Shown: piece by piece, positions 16,242 through 24,248 of the stretch | Numbering within the stretch: position 1 is the first letter of the stretch | Layout of the letters: the number at the start of each line of letters is the position of its first letter | Made by a program: the position numbers and the translations under genes | Virus record (IMG/VR): IMGVR_UViG_3300032093_000799 | Location: 1 to 24,570 of that record | Direction: 5' to 3' (one strand) | Source of the DNA: a virus | Length of the DNA: 24,570 nucleotides | Notes under the pieces: generated by a model | The model's input: the letters and a program-made list of their open reading frames with translations, nothing else | What the model was told of the DNA's origin: nothing | Databases searched by the model: none

Positions 16242-18056
16242 TTACTCTACTGTCATATTTATTGAAACGTCAGTATCTACGATAGTTAATATATTGTTTC
16301 TAAATGAAGTAACTGTATACTCGAATGGTTCTGAAATTAAATCTAATGTATTATCTTCATTAGGTATTGAAGATGGTTTAAAATTTGTAATTTGAACTAA
16401 ACCAGAGTTATAATTTATCGTACCGGCATTCGCTTTGACTATTACTTTTGTACCAGCCGAGAACTTATAGATTCTTAATAATCCAGAAGAATCATCCTCA
16501 AGATAATAATCTTCATTAGACAATCCAAGAGTTGAATCGTTAACTGCTTTAAACGAAGATAAGCTAGCGAAAGTTCCTTCTCTTAATCTATTTTGGAAAT
16601 TAATCGTATAAGTTGATGTGACATCTAATATTATGTCAATATTCTTTCTTAATTTAATAGAAGAATAATTTGAAATAATTGATGAATCTGCGTTATCAAT
16701 TGAGCTTACGAATTTAGAATATGAAAATCTTGTACCAAATTTAATCAAATTTTCGACATTGAAATTGCTAATTGTCTGTCTTACTATTGAAGATAATTCA
16801 GAAGAAGTGTAAATTGTTCTTTTTGGATCAAATAAAACTGAAGAATTTACAGTAATAAAAGTATATTCAGGATCTATAATTTCAGGAATAATTGAGATAA
16901 TATTCTTATCTCCTAATACATTATTTAAGATTTCTTGTTTAACGGAATTAGTTACTCTAAATCCTTTCTTCGGTTTAAAAGAAATAAAAACTTTCCCATA
17001 GATTGGCGGAACATTATCTTGACCACCCCAAACCGAAATAGATTCTGCTTGCGGATAATCTCTTTCTAAAAAAAACTTATAATCTTCTGCAGTAACTGCT
17101 CTTCCTTGAGTGTAGAAATTGTTAAGAGCACTTGTTCTTATTGATTCGATTCCTTCTTCAGCTGATCCAGAATGTGACACCTCAACATTATCATACACAA
17201 TATCAGAAGATCCGAAAGTTTCTAGACCCACATCTCTTCCTGTTCCAATAGTAGTCGATAGAGTAAATTTTGAAATACCGTTGGCCGCTTCGCCTGAAGA
17301 AGTTTGGAATGTAATAAGAACTGTGTCGCCAGCCTCAGGCTTCTTACCTAAAACACCATCGCCAAATTGAATAATGTAATTTCTATCAACAGATTCGAAC
17401 AAATAAAAAATTTGTTCTTCTGAATCTAAAATAGTAATATCAGAAACAAGATTATAAGTTTGTAGATCTCCAGTTTGACCTAATTCTTTTACATACACTT
17501 CAATCGAATCCGTATCAATATTGAAATTATTGATAAAGAATTTTTCTCCAGCAGTTGCAGTTATAGGATATCTTATCGTGAATCTTGATCCTTCTCTTAA
17601 ACGGACGTCTGTGAATGTATAATATCCGCCAGATACTCTAGAAGTATAAGCAACAACTGGTTGAAAAATATAAGTTGTTCCATCAATATCACCAGTAAAA
17701 TTTGTAGTTTTATCGAGAGTTAATGATGTGTTTTCTGGATCCGTTGTTGGTATTCTGAAGGAAATATTTGATATAGCAGATTTTCTTGATCTTGGTGTGT
17801 AGCCTAAATTTTTAGCAATAGAAACAATCGATGATCTTGTTTGGGCTGTGTCAATGAAATTTTCATTTAAAGCCATATTAAGATATACCGCATTATAATG
17901 CGTATTGTAAGCAAGTATATCTAGGATAAGTGCTAAACCAGAACCTTCGAAATTATAATCTGTGAATGTGGTGTTGTTAGCAATATAAGCAGCTATATTG
18001 GCTCTTATTGTTTCGAAATCTAAATCTGAAACTAACTTGGAAATTCTTTCTGCCAT
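16242..18056 (-). CDS. 6: Baseplate wedge protein gp6 (baseplate J-like)
   Basis: This is the homologue of T4 gp6, which forms the inner ring of the baseplate wedge and belongs to the baseplate J family. The length is 604 aa against 660 in T4. The N-terminal region at residues 34-90 (NFEGSGLALILDILAYNTHY, then NMALNENFIDTAQTRSSIVS, then NLGYTPRS) is the strongest signature of the family. The J-like core follows, with FGDGVLGKKPEAGDTVLITF near residue 232 and a glycine/acid-rich segment VTAEDYKFFLERDYPQAESI near residue 319. The start is one base after the gp25 stop, with AAGATAAA just upstream. It is free of the GATG tetrapeptides and inserted modules seen in the neighbouring gp7-position and gp8 genes, so it looks like an unexpanded core subunit. 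Gene order gp25-gp6 fits other marine T4-like phages. Confidence 0.93.
   Translation of the reverse strand: MAERISKLVSDLDFETIRANIAAYIANNTTFTDYNFEGSGLALILDILAYNTHYNAVYLNMALNENFIDTAQTRSSIVSIAKNLGYTPRSRKSAISNISFRIPTTDPENTSLTLDKTTNFTGDIDGTTYIFQPVVAYTSRVSGGYYTFTDVRLREGSRFTIRYPITATAGEKFFINNFNIDTDSIEVYVKELGQTGDLQTYNLVSDITILDSEEQIFYLFESVDRNYIIQFGDGVLGKKPEAGDTVLITFQTSSGEAANGISKFTLSTTIGTGRDVGLETFGSSDIVYDNVEVSHSGSAEEGIESIRTSALNNFYTQGRAVTAEDYKFFLERDYPQAESISVWGGQDNVPPIYGKVFISFKPKKGFRVTNSVKQEILNNVLGDKNIISIIPEIIDPEYTFITVNSSVLFDPKRTIYTSSELSSIVRQTISNFNVENLIKFGTRFSYSKFVSSIDNADSSIISNYSSIKLRKNIDIILDVTSTYTINFQNRLREGTFASLSSFKAVNDSTLGLSNEDYYLEDDSSGLLRIYKFSAGTKVIVKANAGTINYNSGLVQITNFKPSSIPNEDNTLDLISEPFEYTVTSFRNNILTIVDTDVSINMTVE
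16256..16263 (-). promoter_or_regulatory. Possible late promoter before the gp7-position gene
   Basis: The minus strand has AATAAATA (7 of 8 matches to TATAAATA) inside the last codons of gp6, 16 nt before the ATG at 16239. Spacing would put the start of transcription about 10 nt before the ATG, close to GTAGAG. It is a candidate only. Confidence 0.35.
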
Positions 18057-18057
18057 T

Positions 18058-18453
18058 TTATCTTATTCTCTCTAGCTGTACTCTTACGGATACTGGTTGC
18101 TCAATATTAACAACATAAAATGAGATTTCTATTTCAATACCATTTTGATCTGGAAAATCTTTTACTATAACATCAATTACTCTTGCTCTCGGTTCGAAAT
18201 TATTTATACAATTTTCTATATTGATCTGCAAAATAGTAGCAGTCTCAGGAGTAATGTTTTCAAACAAAGATCCATAAACACCAGAACCTATTTCTGGGTG
18301 AAATAATCTTTCTGAAAAGTTTGTCATAACCAACAATTTAACTGATCTCTTAACTGCATCCACATCAGTTAAGGTGTAAATATCTTTTGTTTTTGGATTT
18401 TTCTGAAAAGATAAATCTATATCTTTATATCTATTCGTTAAAGTGGTTGGCAT
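18058..18453 (-). CDS. 25: Baseplate wedge protein gp25
   Basis: This is a 131-aa protein, almost the same length as T4 gp25 (132 aa). The family, shared with TssE of type VI secretion systems, carries an Glu-Pro-Arg motif; here it is NFEPRARVIDV with EPR at residues 87-89. Other family marks are the N-terminal NRYKDIDLSF, the segment DVDAVKRSVKLLVMTNFSER, and HPEIGSGVYGSLFE at residues 52-65. In T4 gp25 clamps gp6 and is part of the sheath-initiating core. It sits directly before gp6, 1 bp apart. Upstream, only 6 nt separate an AATAAATA box from the ATG, and no Shine-Dalgarno sequence is visible. Confidence 0.95.
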   Translation of the reverse strand: MPTTLTNRYKDIDLSFQKNPKTKDIYTLTDVDAVKRSVKLLVMTNFSERLFHPEIGSGVYGSLFENITPETATILQINIENCINNFEPRARVIDVIVKDFPDQNGIEIEISFYVVNIEQPVSVRVQLERIR

Positions 18454-18459
18454 ATAATC

Positions 18460-18471
18460 TATTTATTTATG
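18460..18471 (-). promoter_or_regulatory. Late-promoter-like box before gp25
   Basis: The minus strand reads CATAAATAAATA, which contains two overlapping boxes, CATAAATA (18464-18471) and AATAAATA (18460-18467). It overlaps the stop codon of the upstream 302-aa gene. AATAAATA is followed by GATTAT and then the gp25 ATG. If used as a T4-type late promoter, the mRNA would begin at or within a few bases of the ATG. Confidence 0.5.
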
Positions 18472-19375
18472 AAAAGAACGGAATCTTTGGAATAGAAGAT
18501 AAGGTAGTGATTGTTGTATTCAAAGAATCTATTGTTGTGTTTAAAGAATTATATAGAGTAACATACTGATTATTTCTAGGATCAATTGCTGCTGGTAATG
18601 TTGGTAAAGTTTTTCTACTCTTTCTCTTATTCTTAAAGAAAGAATTGATCTTCTTTACATTATTTGCGATATTCTTAACATTTTGGGCTGTAGCAATTAA
18701 ATTATTTGCAATATTTTGAACATTAGCAACTGTATTTGCAACATTATTAATTTGAATAAGAGCTTCATTTACATTCGGAATATTTCCAGTAACACCGAAA
18801 CCTAATGCATTTATGTTTGTTGTTAATGTTGACATATTTGTTAAATCATTTGAGATAGAAGATAATCCGTTATTTACATATTCATTAATGTCATCTATCG
18901 ATTGTTGAACAGTTGATGATGAGTTCTGAATAGTTGTAAGAGATTGGTTATCATCGATCAAATTCGCATAAGAATCGACTGTCCTTGAAAGTGATGATGA
19001 TTGATTCCTTAATACAGCTGTTATGTTATCAATATTAGATAATGATTCTTGAATATTATCTAAAGACATATTTTGCGTAATTCTTTGTAAGGAATTAACT
19101 GTGTTATTTACTGAACTAATTTGATTAACACTATCACTTAAAGCTGCATTAAGTTCATCAGAAATAATTCCTTCAGCTGAAAGAACTCCTAAAGAATTAA
19201 ACGCTGATTCGTTTATTGTTCTCCAAGATACACCACGATTTATAAATGGAGCGATAATAGCTGCTGCTTCCATTGCAATTGTTGCTGCTCTTTGTATTTT
19301 TGCTGTAATTGTTTTCGGTTTTTTAGCAGAAATTCCAGCAAATATAGTAGCTGTTGTTTGTACGTTTGGTATCAT
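18467..19375 (-). CDS. Unrecognised helical structural protein between gp5 and gp25, 302 aa
   Basis: I do not recognise this protein. Residues 1-50 contain a Lys/Ala segment (ISAKKPKTITAKIQRAATIA then MEAAAIIAPF), which could be an amphipathic or weakly hydrophobic helix. Residues about 75-240 are a long low-complexity helix rich in Asn, Ser, Ile, Leu and Thr, with repeated I-x-x-I and V-x-N-I-A-N-N spacing (ANVQNIANNLIATAQNVKNI), looking like a coiled coil. A basic stretch KINSFFKNKRKSRKTLP follows at about 243-260, then a short helical tail. Its place between spike gp5 and wedge gp25 suggests a hub or tail-interior part. In T4 the genes 26, 51, 28 and 29 (hub assembly and tape measure) cluster with 25 and 27, so it could replace one of these; that is inference. 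The start has AAAGAA directly upstream. Confidence 0.8.
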   Translation of the reverse strand: MIPNVQTTATIFAGISAKKPKTITAKIQRAATIAMEAAAIIAPFINRGVSWRTINESAFNSLGVLSAEGIISDELNAALSDSVNQISSVNNTVNSLQRITQNMSLDNIQESLSNIDNITAVLRNQSSSLSRTVDSYANLIDDNQSLTTIQNSSSTVQQSIDDINEYVNNGLSSISNDLTNMSTLTTNINALGFGVTGNIPNVNEALIQINNVANTVANVQNIANNLIATAQNVKNIANNVKKINSFFKNKRKSRKTLPTLPAAIDPRNNQYVTLYNSLNTTIDSLNTTITTLSSIPKIPFFS

Positions 19376-19379
19376 TTCT

Positions 19380-20756
19380 TTAAAATGGATTAAATGTTAG
19401 TGGCCCTGTCGGAGCCGTCTTTGGAAACTTTCTTGTTACCGTTGGTGCTTCTAAATTAATTCTCATATTAGATTTTGCATTTAAAAATCCTGCTTTTGCT
19501 TCTAAATCTAGATTAGTTCCAGCAACAATTTTCGTACTAATCAAAGAACCAACGCTTGTGTTAATTGTTGAATTTACAGATGTGAATGATGAATTAAGAG
19601 TTACTGAACCAACCGACCCAATTTCAGTTGAAACTGTAGAATTAATAATAGTAGAAGTTAAAGATGATATATTCATATTCAACAAAGAAGACAGTCCCAT
19701 TGTTGTTTTTGAAGCCATTGCAATTGATCCTAATGTTGTATTAACATTGAAATTTGTATTGGCTGTCATTCTTATGTTTTCAGCAGATATATTTAAGTCT
19801 CCGCCAGCATCTATATTAATATCTTTTTCTGAAATAACAGAAACATTATCATGACAATATAGAGAAGTTTCACCAACAGCCTGTATTGTAATCTTCTCTC
19901 CAGCCTGAACATTTATGTCATTTGCAGAATAAACATTACATCTTCCATCAACTGTTATGTTTACAGAACCAGATACATATATTCTATCATCACCTAATAT
20001 AATAGAATAATTATCTCCATTAACTTTTGTTAATTTATTAGCTTTCTTTTCACCATCTTCTTCTACTTCATAGATTTCGTAAAAAGTTCCTAATCTATGA
20101 TATTCATGGATTCTCGTTTTATCTTTTGTATCGTCCCACTCTTTAATGTGTCCAGATTCTGTTTGAAACACATGATTAAATGGATATTTTGCGTCATAAA
20201 TTGGTAGAGGTTCAGACCAAGAAGTATCATCGCCTTCTTTTCTAGGACCACCGTTATTAGATACACCTTCTAAGGCGACAGGAACAGTTTTTACAGCTTT
20301 ATCTTTTCTTTGTTGGATAATTGTTTCTGAAATCTTTTCATTTCTTGCTAATCTATTTGTATCTGATTCTTTCAGATAGGAAGATTCTGGATACTTATTT
20401 GTTGGATCATTAAATCCTACTTGAGGATTTCCTTTCTTTTGAGGAATACCACCAATTGTTCCGAACACAACAGGTTCTTGACAATTATCGCCATCTCTAA
20501 AGAAACCAACAACCCAAGTTCCTTCAACTGGTCCAACTGGTGCTTCTCCGATCCCATTCATAGAAGCAGAAGTAATCGGCATGATTGGATAAGCCCAAGG
20601 TAAATCTTCTGTTGGAATTTTATTCTTATCTTCTGTATGGATTCCAAGAATTCTTACACGAAGTCTTCCTAACTTCAATGGATCCATACGATCTTCTACT
20701 ACGCCTTGGAACCAGACGAAATTATCGAATCCTATAAACGTATTTGTACTTGGCAT
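19380..20756 (-). CDS. 5: Baseplate central spike gp5-like, without a lysozyme domain
   Basis: This corresponds to T4 gp5, the trimeric spike below gp27. Residues 1-105 form the OB-fold region (GRLRVRILGIH, LPWAYPIMP, GTWVVGFFRDGDN, EPVVFGTIGGIP). Residues 191-228 hold the VgrG/gp5 segment YPFNHVFQTESGHIKEWDDT and HEYHRLGTFYEI. From about 246 to 445 a repetitive beta-helix is seen (VSGSVNITVDGRCNVYSAND, INVQAGEKITIQA, INIDAGGDLNISAE), ending in a short tail. T4 gp5 is 575 aa with a lysozyme domain at about 174-345. Here the OB and beta-helix parts are joined by only some 85 residues (about 105-190), which cannot hold that enzyme, so the spike appears purely mechanical. The ATG overlaps the gp27 stop (TAATG), which implies coupled translation. 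AGAGAG lies upstream. Confidence 0.9.
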   Translation of the reverse strand: MPSTNTFIGFDNFVWFQGVVEDRMDPLKLGRLRVRILGIHTEDKNKIPTEDLPWAYPIMPITSASMNGIGEAPVGPVEGTWVVGFFRDGDNCQEPVVFGTIGGIPQKKGNPQVGFNDPTNKYPESSYLKESDTNRLARNEKISETIIQQRKDKAVKTVPVALEGVSNNGGPRKEGDDTSWSEPLPIYDAKYPFNHVFQTESGHIKEWDDTKDKTRIHEYHRLGTFYEIYEVEEDGEKKANKLTKVNGDNYSIILGDDRIYVSGSVNITVDGRCNVYSANDINVQAGEKITIQAVGETSLYCHDNVSVISEKDINIDAGGDLNISAENIRMTANTNFNVNTTLGSIAMASKTTMGLSSLLNMNISSLTSTIINSTVSTEIGSVGSVTLNSSFTSVNSTINTSVGSLISTKIVAGTNLDLEAKAGFLNAKSNMRINLEAPTVTRKFPKTAPTGPLTFNPF

Positions 20757-22126
20757 TATTCTACTACACTCTCTAGAGATTCTTTAGAACATTCTAAAGT
20801 CATATTATAAGAAGATCTATTTATGACATGTCGTATTGCCGTAATTAGAAAATTACCTCTGTAATATTTATCAAATTTGTTCTCACCACTAGATTCGGGT
20901 GAAGGTAAATCGAATTTAATAACATCTCCAGATTCTAATGTAGCATCTCCGGTTACCACTATCTTAATTCTAAAATAATTAAGAGAAGATAATCTACTTA
21001 ATTTAGAAGAAGATATATTTTGTAAGCGATTTGGATTTTCCGCTGTTCCTAAAGAAGTTAACATAATCCTGGATTCTTTATAAGAAGGATCATCGAATCT
21101 CTTATCGGATATATTTTTAACTCCAGAATATATTTTATTCTCAGATAAATGATAGAAGTTTTCAAATTCTTTATCATAATTAAATGGTATTTTTTCCCAT
21201 TCTTTTTTTGTAATATCATGAGTAATTAATGTGTTATTGAATAATCCTGTTGTATTATTTTCGATGGTATTGAAAGAATTTACAACTTCATAATTTAACG
21301 CATTAGAGTGCTCTGAATTATTTTGCAAATCATCTCCATCTGGTAAATTTCCTGGCCTAAAGAATATAGTTTTTCTTGCATCATACGCAAGCATATCATC
21401 TATTGATAGAAACCAAAATTTTGAAGTTACTTCTTCGCTATATCTACTTGAAGTATATCTTGCTCGGTCTCCTTCTGTTGGCCCATCGTTATATAATGTT
21501 TGAAAAAAGAAGAATCCTGGTGTGTTGTAAGTATATGAAATAGATCTAGATGCCAACCAATTAATTGTATAAAGAGGACTCCAATTTGGAATCACAACAT
21601 TTGGTGCTTCGTGTGTTTTCTCAAATTCATAAGTTCCTGTAGTTCCAAAATCTTTATATATATTTTCGATAATTGAATTCATTGTCTTATTTTTATAAGA
21701 TTTCGACACTTTAATGTTTCTATCAAGAACAGATTCTTCTGAAATAAAATGTATTTCGTAAGTTTGAGAACGTTCGTTTAACATAGTTCTATTTCTTACG
21801 TCAACAATTCTACCGAAATATTTAATTTTATTCTTCTTAATTTCCGTAAGACTTTTAATATCTGTCTTCTTATTCGGATCGATATATTGATGAACAGGAA
21901 CTTCTAATTCAATAAGAATACCTTCATTACCTAAAATCGGTAAAGAATTTAAACCACTTATGATGTTATTCGCATCAATTACTTCAATATAGCCACTAAT
22001 AGTTGCTGTGAAAATTGATTCGAAAATATTGATTTCTGAGAAAATAGGAGATATATCCAGAAAGTTTTTTTCAGAAAATATAATAAGATTTTTAAGAGTA
22101 TAATTTCCTGCTTGTAATTTACCCAT
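20756..22126 (-). CDS. 27: Baseplate hub protein gp27-like
   Basis: This is the likely hub protein that adapts the sixfold tube to the threefold spike. It is 456 aa; T4 gp27 is 391. Family-type features are an N-terminal tube-like barrel (residues about 28-70: EINIFESIFTATISGYIEVI), then a second barrel with GRIVDVRNRTMLNERSQTYE at about 105-124, HFISEESVLDRNIKVSKSYK, and the helix NKTMNSIIENIYKDF. The segment IPNWSPLYTINWLASRSIS (about 179-197) is typical of gp27/VgrG-type hubs, and the C-terminus (FRIKIVVTGDATLESGDVIK, YRGNFLITAIRHVI) has the usual barrel end. Direct overlap with gp5 by one base strengthens the call, since gp27 and gp5 bind each other. The start is immediately after the gp53 stop. 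I infer identity from layout and motifs, not from a full alignment. Confidence 0.82.
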   Translation of the reverse strand: MGKLQAGNYTLKNLIIFSEKNFLDISPIFSEINIFESIFTATISGYIEVIDANNIISGLNSLPILGNEGILIELEVPVHQYIDPNKKTDIKSLTEIKKNKIKYFGRIVDVRNRTMLNERSQTYEIHFISEESVLDRNIKVSKSYKNKTMNSIIENIYKDFGTTGTYEFEKTHEAPNVVIPNWSPLYTINWLASRSISYTYNTPGFFFFQTLYNDGPTEGDRARYTSSRYSEEVTSKFWFLSIDDMLAYDARKTIFFRPGNLPDGDDLQNNSEHSNALNYEVVNSFNTIENNTTGLFNNTLITHDITKKEWEKIPFNYDKEFENFYHLSENKIYSGVKNISDKRFDDPSYKESRIMLTSLGTAENPNRLQNISSSKLSRLSSLNYFRIKIVVTGDATLESGDVIKFDLPSPESSGENKFDKYYRGNFLITAIRHVINRSSYNMTLECSKESLESVVE

Positions 22127-22804
22127 TTATTTAACCAGAAAATTAAAAGTATCTACAAATGATTGTAAATATTGTTTATTCAATAAGAGAATATTTCTTT
22201 TAGATTCATTAAGTTCAAATTCATAATCGTATATCGATTTAGCTTTTTTCATCACTCGACCATTTTGAGTATATGGTCTTGGAATTTGAGAATCTGGATT
22301 ACTAAAATCGTAATCTATTTGAGGAACTTCTAAGAAGAATGTATTGTCTTCGTATTGACTTCCTACAGGATCGATTGATAAGATGCCTGTCGCACCATTT
22401 ATTTGAGTTTCTTCTGTATTTCCAATATTAGTTGAGAATCTTTCGTATGCTTCACGAATATAATATTTGTAAGTTGTTTGCGCTGCGGCAACTGATCCAT
22501 ATGTGTCAACAATATAATTCTGAAACTCTTCTGTATTTAAAGGAAAATCGTAGAATCTATCAAATTTGTCATTTATCATCATTATAACCCAGTAAAAATT
22601 AGGAGAATCGTAAACATCATTAGATATAGATTCAATATTTTCTCCTTCTTTGATATTGTATTTGTAATATAATGATTGATCATCAGTTGGAGATATCTTT
22701 CTAATAACTCTTACTGTGATATCCTTCAGTAGAGAAAAAGTATTTCCTGTTTTATCAGAAAAATTTGGATAAAGAAGATAAGGAAATTGTTTAAAGTATG
22801 ACAT
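22127..22804 (-). CDS. 53: Baseplate wedge protein gp53
   Basis: This is the homologue of T4 gp53 (196 aa), here 225 aa. Gp53 links wedges around the hub. Residues about 46-98 show the LysM-like pattern of the family: YYKYNIKEGENIESISNDVY, DSPNFYWVIMMINDKFDRFY, then FPLNTEEFQNYI. The N-terminus YFKQFPYLLYP is also typical. An insertion holds a GATG tetrapeptide at 137-140, preceded by EETQIN. The C-terminal helix ends NKQYLQSFVDTFNFLVK. The gene lies 4 bp after gp48 and abuts gp27. No strong Shine-Dalgarno sequence is seen (CCAGAATAACAAC before the ATG), consistent with coupling. Confidence 0.9.
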   Translation of the reverse strand: MSYFKQFPYLLYPNFSDKTGNTFSLLKDITVRVIRKISPTDDQSLYYKYNIKEGENIESISNDVYDSPNFYWVIMMINDKFDRFYDFPLNTEEFQNYIVDTYGSVAAAQTTYKYYIREAYERFSTNIGNTEETQINGATGILSIDPVGSQYEDNTFFLEVPQIDYDFSNPDSQIPRPYTQNGRVMKKAKSIYDYEFELNESKRNILLLNKQYLQSFVDTFNFLVK

Positions 22805-22808
22805 GTTG

Positions 22809-23765
22809 TTATTCTGGTGTTACCGCTTGACCTAGATTTTTTTCTTCATTTAATATCTTTTCAATAAAATCTCTTGTTAACGGATTCGTTTCTTTAAAAT
22901 CCAATTCAATTTCAATCTCAACTGGTGCGCCTTTTGTAATTCCATCTTTATTTTTAAATGTAACGAAATTATTTCCTCCGTACGAAACGGTGTAATTTTG
23001 TAGTACAGATCTGTAAATCTTATAGATAAATTTATTCTGTTTCCCATCACTTGTAAAGAATCTGATTTCAAATTCAGCAGGATATCTATAAAGTAAAGAT
23101 CCTGCAGCTAATGTTGGATGCATATACTTTTCAAATATTTTTATTATCTCATTAATCGTTTCAGATTCTTTTTCAGATTTTGCTATTAATTTGTATTTAA
23201 ACTTGAATTCTCTAAACTTAACGCCATTAAATAACAATTCTTTATGTGGATTTAAAGCTAAACCAGCTGCAGCGCCGCCAATCTTTAAAGCGGAGGGTGT
23301 AACACTTCCTAGTAATTTTCCTAAAGAAGATGTTATCGGGAATTTTGTTTGAAGTACTTCTAATGCTGATGGAGCCCCATCACCCGGACTTTTACTCAAA
23401 TCAGCAACAACTGTACCTAAAACACCAGATATAGCTTGTTTCCCCTCTTCTATGTAAGAAAAAGAATCATCGTAAGAAACACCATAATTTGTGCTGAGCG
23501 ACAATGGCATAGGTAGAAATATATTCTCTTTAACTCTTCTTGTACTATTTAAACTTTGTCTGATTGTCAATCCTTTTTGAGTGACGTCCCCGCTTTCAAT
23601 AGCTGTAACTGCATTACCAGCTGTATCTTTGATAGTTTGTACAGCATCAGTGTCTGATGCTGCATATGTATCAAGAACAGTTATTAAACAAAAGACTTTA
23701 CCATATTTAGATCCTAATAGATCTCCTGGGTACATTTTAGCTGCTGGTATGTTATTATTTGCCAT
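22809..23765 (-). CDS. 48: Baseplate tail-tube cap gp48-like
   Basis: This 318-aa protein most resembles T4 gp48 (364 aa), which with gp54 forms the first rings above the hub and starts tube growth. Shared elements are a central VKENIFLPMPLSLSTNYG (residues about 78-95; T4 has ILLPRSKSD), a Gly/Ala-rich middle, then the tube-fold half with FREFKFKYKLIAKSEKESET, INEIIKIFEKYMHP, and RYPAEFEIRFFTSDG, ending in GAPVEIEIELDFKET. T4 gp54 is related, so gp54 is the alternative. The start is taken at 23765; an ATG at 23781 is out of frame and would give only 8 codons. An AATAAATA box overlaps the gp4 stop codon upstream. Confidence 0.78.
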   Translation of the reverse strand: MANNNIPAAKMYPGDLLGSKYGKVFCLITVLDTYAASDTDAVQTIKDTAGNAVTAIESGDVTQKGLTIRQSLNSTRRVKENIFLPMPLSLSTNYGVSYDDSFSYIEEGKQAISGVLGTVVADLSKSPGDGAPSALEVLQTKFPITSSLGKLLGSVTPSALKIGGAAAGLALNPHKELLFNGVKFREFKFKYKLIAKSEKESETINEIIKIFEKYMHPTLAAGSLLYRYPAEFEIRFFTSDGKQNKFIYKIYRSVLQNYTVSYGGNNFVTFKNKDGITKGAPVEIEIELDFKETNPLTRDFIEKILNEEKNLGQAVTPE

Positions 23766-23787
23766 TTGTTGTTGTTTCCATATTATC

Positions 23788-23795
23788 TATTTATT
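23788..23795 (-). promoter_or_regulatory. Late-promoter-like box before gp48
   Basis: The minus strand has AATAAATA followed by GATAAT and an ATG at 23781 that is out of frame with gp48. The gp48 ATG itself is 22 nt from the box. The box overlaps the gp4 stop codon. Placement matches the boxes in front of gp4 and gp25. Confidence 0.5.
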
Positions 23796-24228
23796 TTAAG
23801 AATAAATGATTCTCTGTAATTACAATAAAAGACATACCTTGTTTCTCAGCATATTTCTTTGCTGCATTCCATTTTGCAGAATTTATAAGATAAGTTTTGA
23901 CAGTATTCACATAAGATTCAGTTATCTTCTTTGGCCTTTTTGGTTCTAAAGTTTGCACATATGGTTTAATTTCAACAAGATATTCTTTAATTTCTTTTTC
24001 TTTAGTCAAAACCTTAAGATAGAAATCAACAAAGTATCTGTGATACTTCCCATCTAATGGAGAAATATAAGGAACAACATGTTCTTCAGAACTAAATTCT
24101 AAAATATTTGGATGATTATCTAAGTATTTTAGGAATTTAAGTTCCCAAGTAGATCTCCAAATTATGTTATTCGGATCTCCTTTGTATTTTCCCTTATTCT
24201 TTAAATTATATCTTCCGGAATAAGCCAT
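23791..24228 (-). CDS. 4: Head completion nuclease gp4-like
   Basis: This 145-aa protein corresponds to T4 gp4 (also named gp50/65, 150 aa), needed to finish filled heads before tail joining. The family has the TnsA/restriction-like nuclease fold. Candidate catalytic residues are visible in the right order: Glu29 in STWELKFLKYL, Asp68 in RYFVDFYLKV, and Glu86-x-Lys88 in YLVEIKPYVQ. The N-terminus YSGRYNLKNKGKYKGDPNNI is typical, and the tail NAAKKYAEKQGMSFIVITEN closes the fold. It is the first minus-strand gene after the strand switch, leaving 26 bp to the divergent plus-strand gene. Position next to gp53 agrees with T4 (4-53-5-6). An AATAAATA box lies 5 nt before the ATG and no Shine-Dalgarno sequence is seen. 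Confidence 0.92.
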   Translation of the reverse strand: MAYSGRYNLKNKGKYKGDPNNIIWRSTWELKFLKYLDNHPNILEFSSEEHVVPYISPLDGKYHRYFVDFYLKVLTKEKEIKEYLVEIKPYVQTLEPKRPKKITESYVNTVKTYLINSAKWNAAKKYAEKQGMSFIVITENHLFLK

Positions 24229-24233
24229 ATTCT

Positions 24234-24241
24234 TATTTATT
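24234..24241 (-). promoter_or_regulatory. Late-promoter-like box before gp4
   Basis: The minus strand carries AATAAATA, then AAGAAT-like bases, with only 5 nt to the gp4 ATG. It shares one base with the plus-strand TATAAATA at 24241-24248, so the two boxes stand back to back in the 26-bp gap and point away from each other. Confidence 0.5.
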
Positions 24242-24248
24242 ATAAATA
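24241..24248 (+). promoter_or_regulatory. Late-promoter-like box before the plus-strand tube gene
   Basis: A perfect TATAAATA is followed by TAGATT and the ATG at 24255. It is the only plausible promoter position for this gene inside the divergent gap, unless transcription starts within gp4. A T4-like start point would fall at the base before the ATG or on it. Confidence 0.55.

Noticed and set aside
18201-18208. TATAAATA box on the minus strand inside gp25
   Set aside because: About 145 nt before gp6 and without the matching downstream bases; indistinguishable from chance.
22877-23071. Minus-strand 64-aa frame inside gp48
   Set aside because: It is in another frame of the gp48 gene, whose frame carries clear tube-fold sequence; the small product has no recognisable features.
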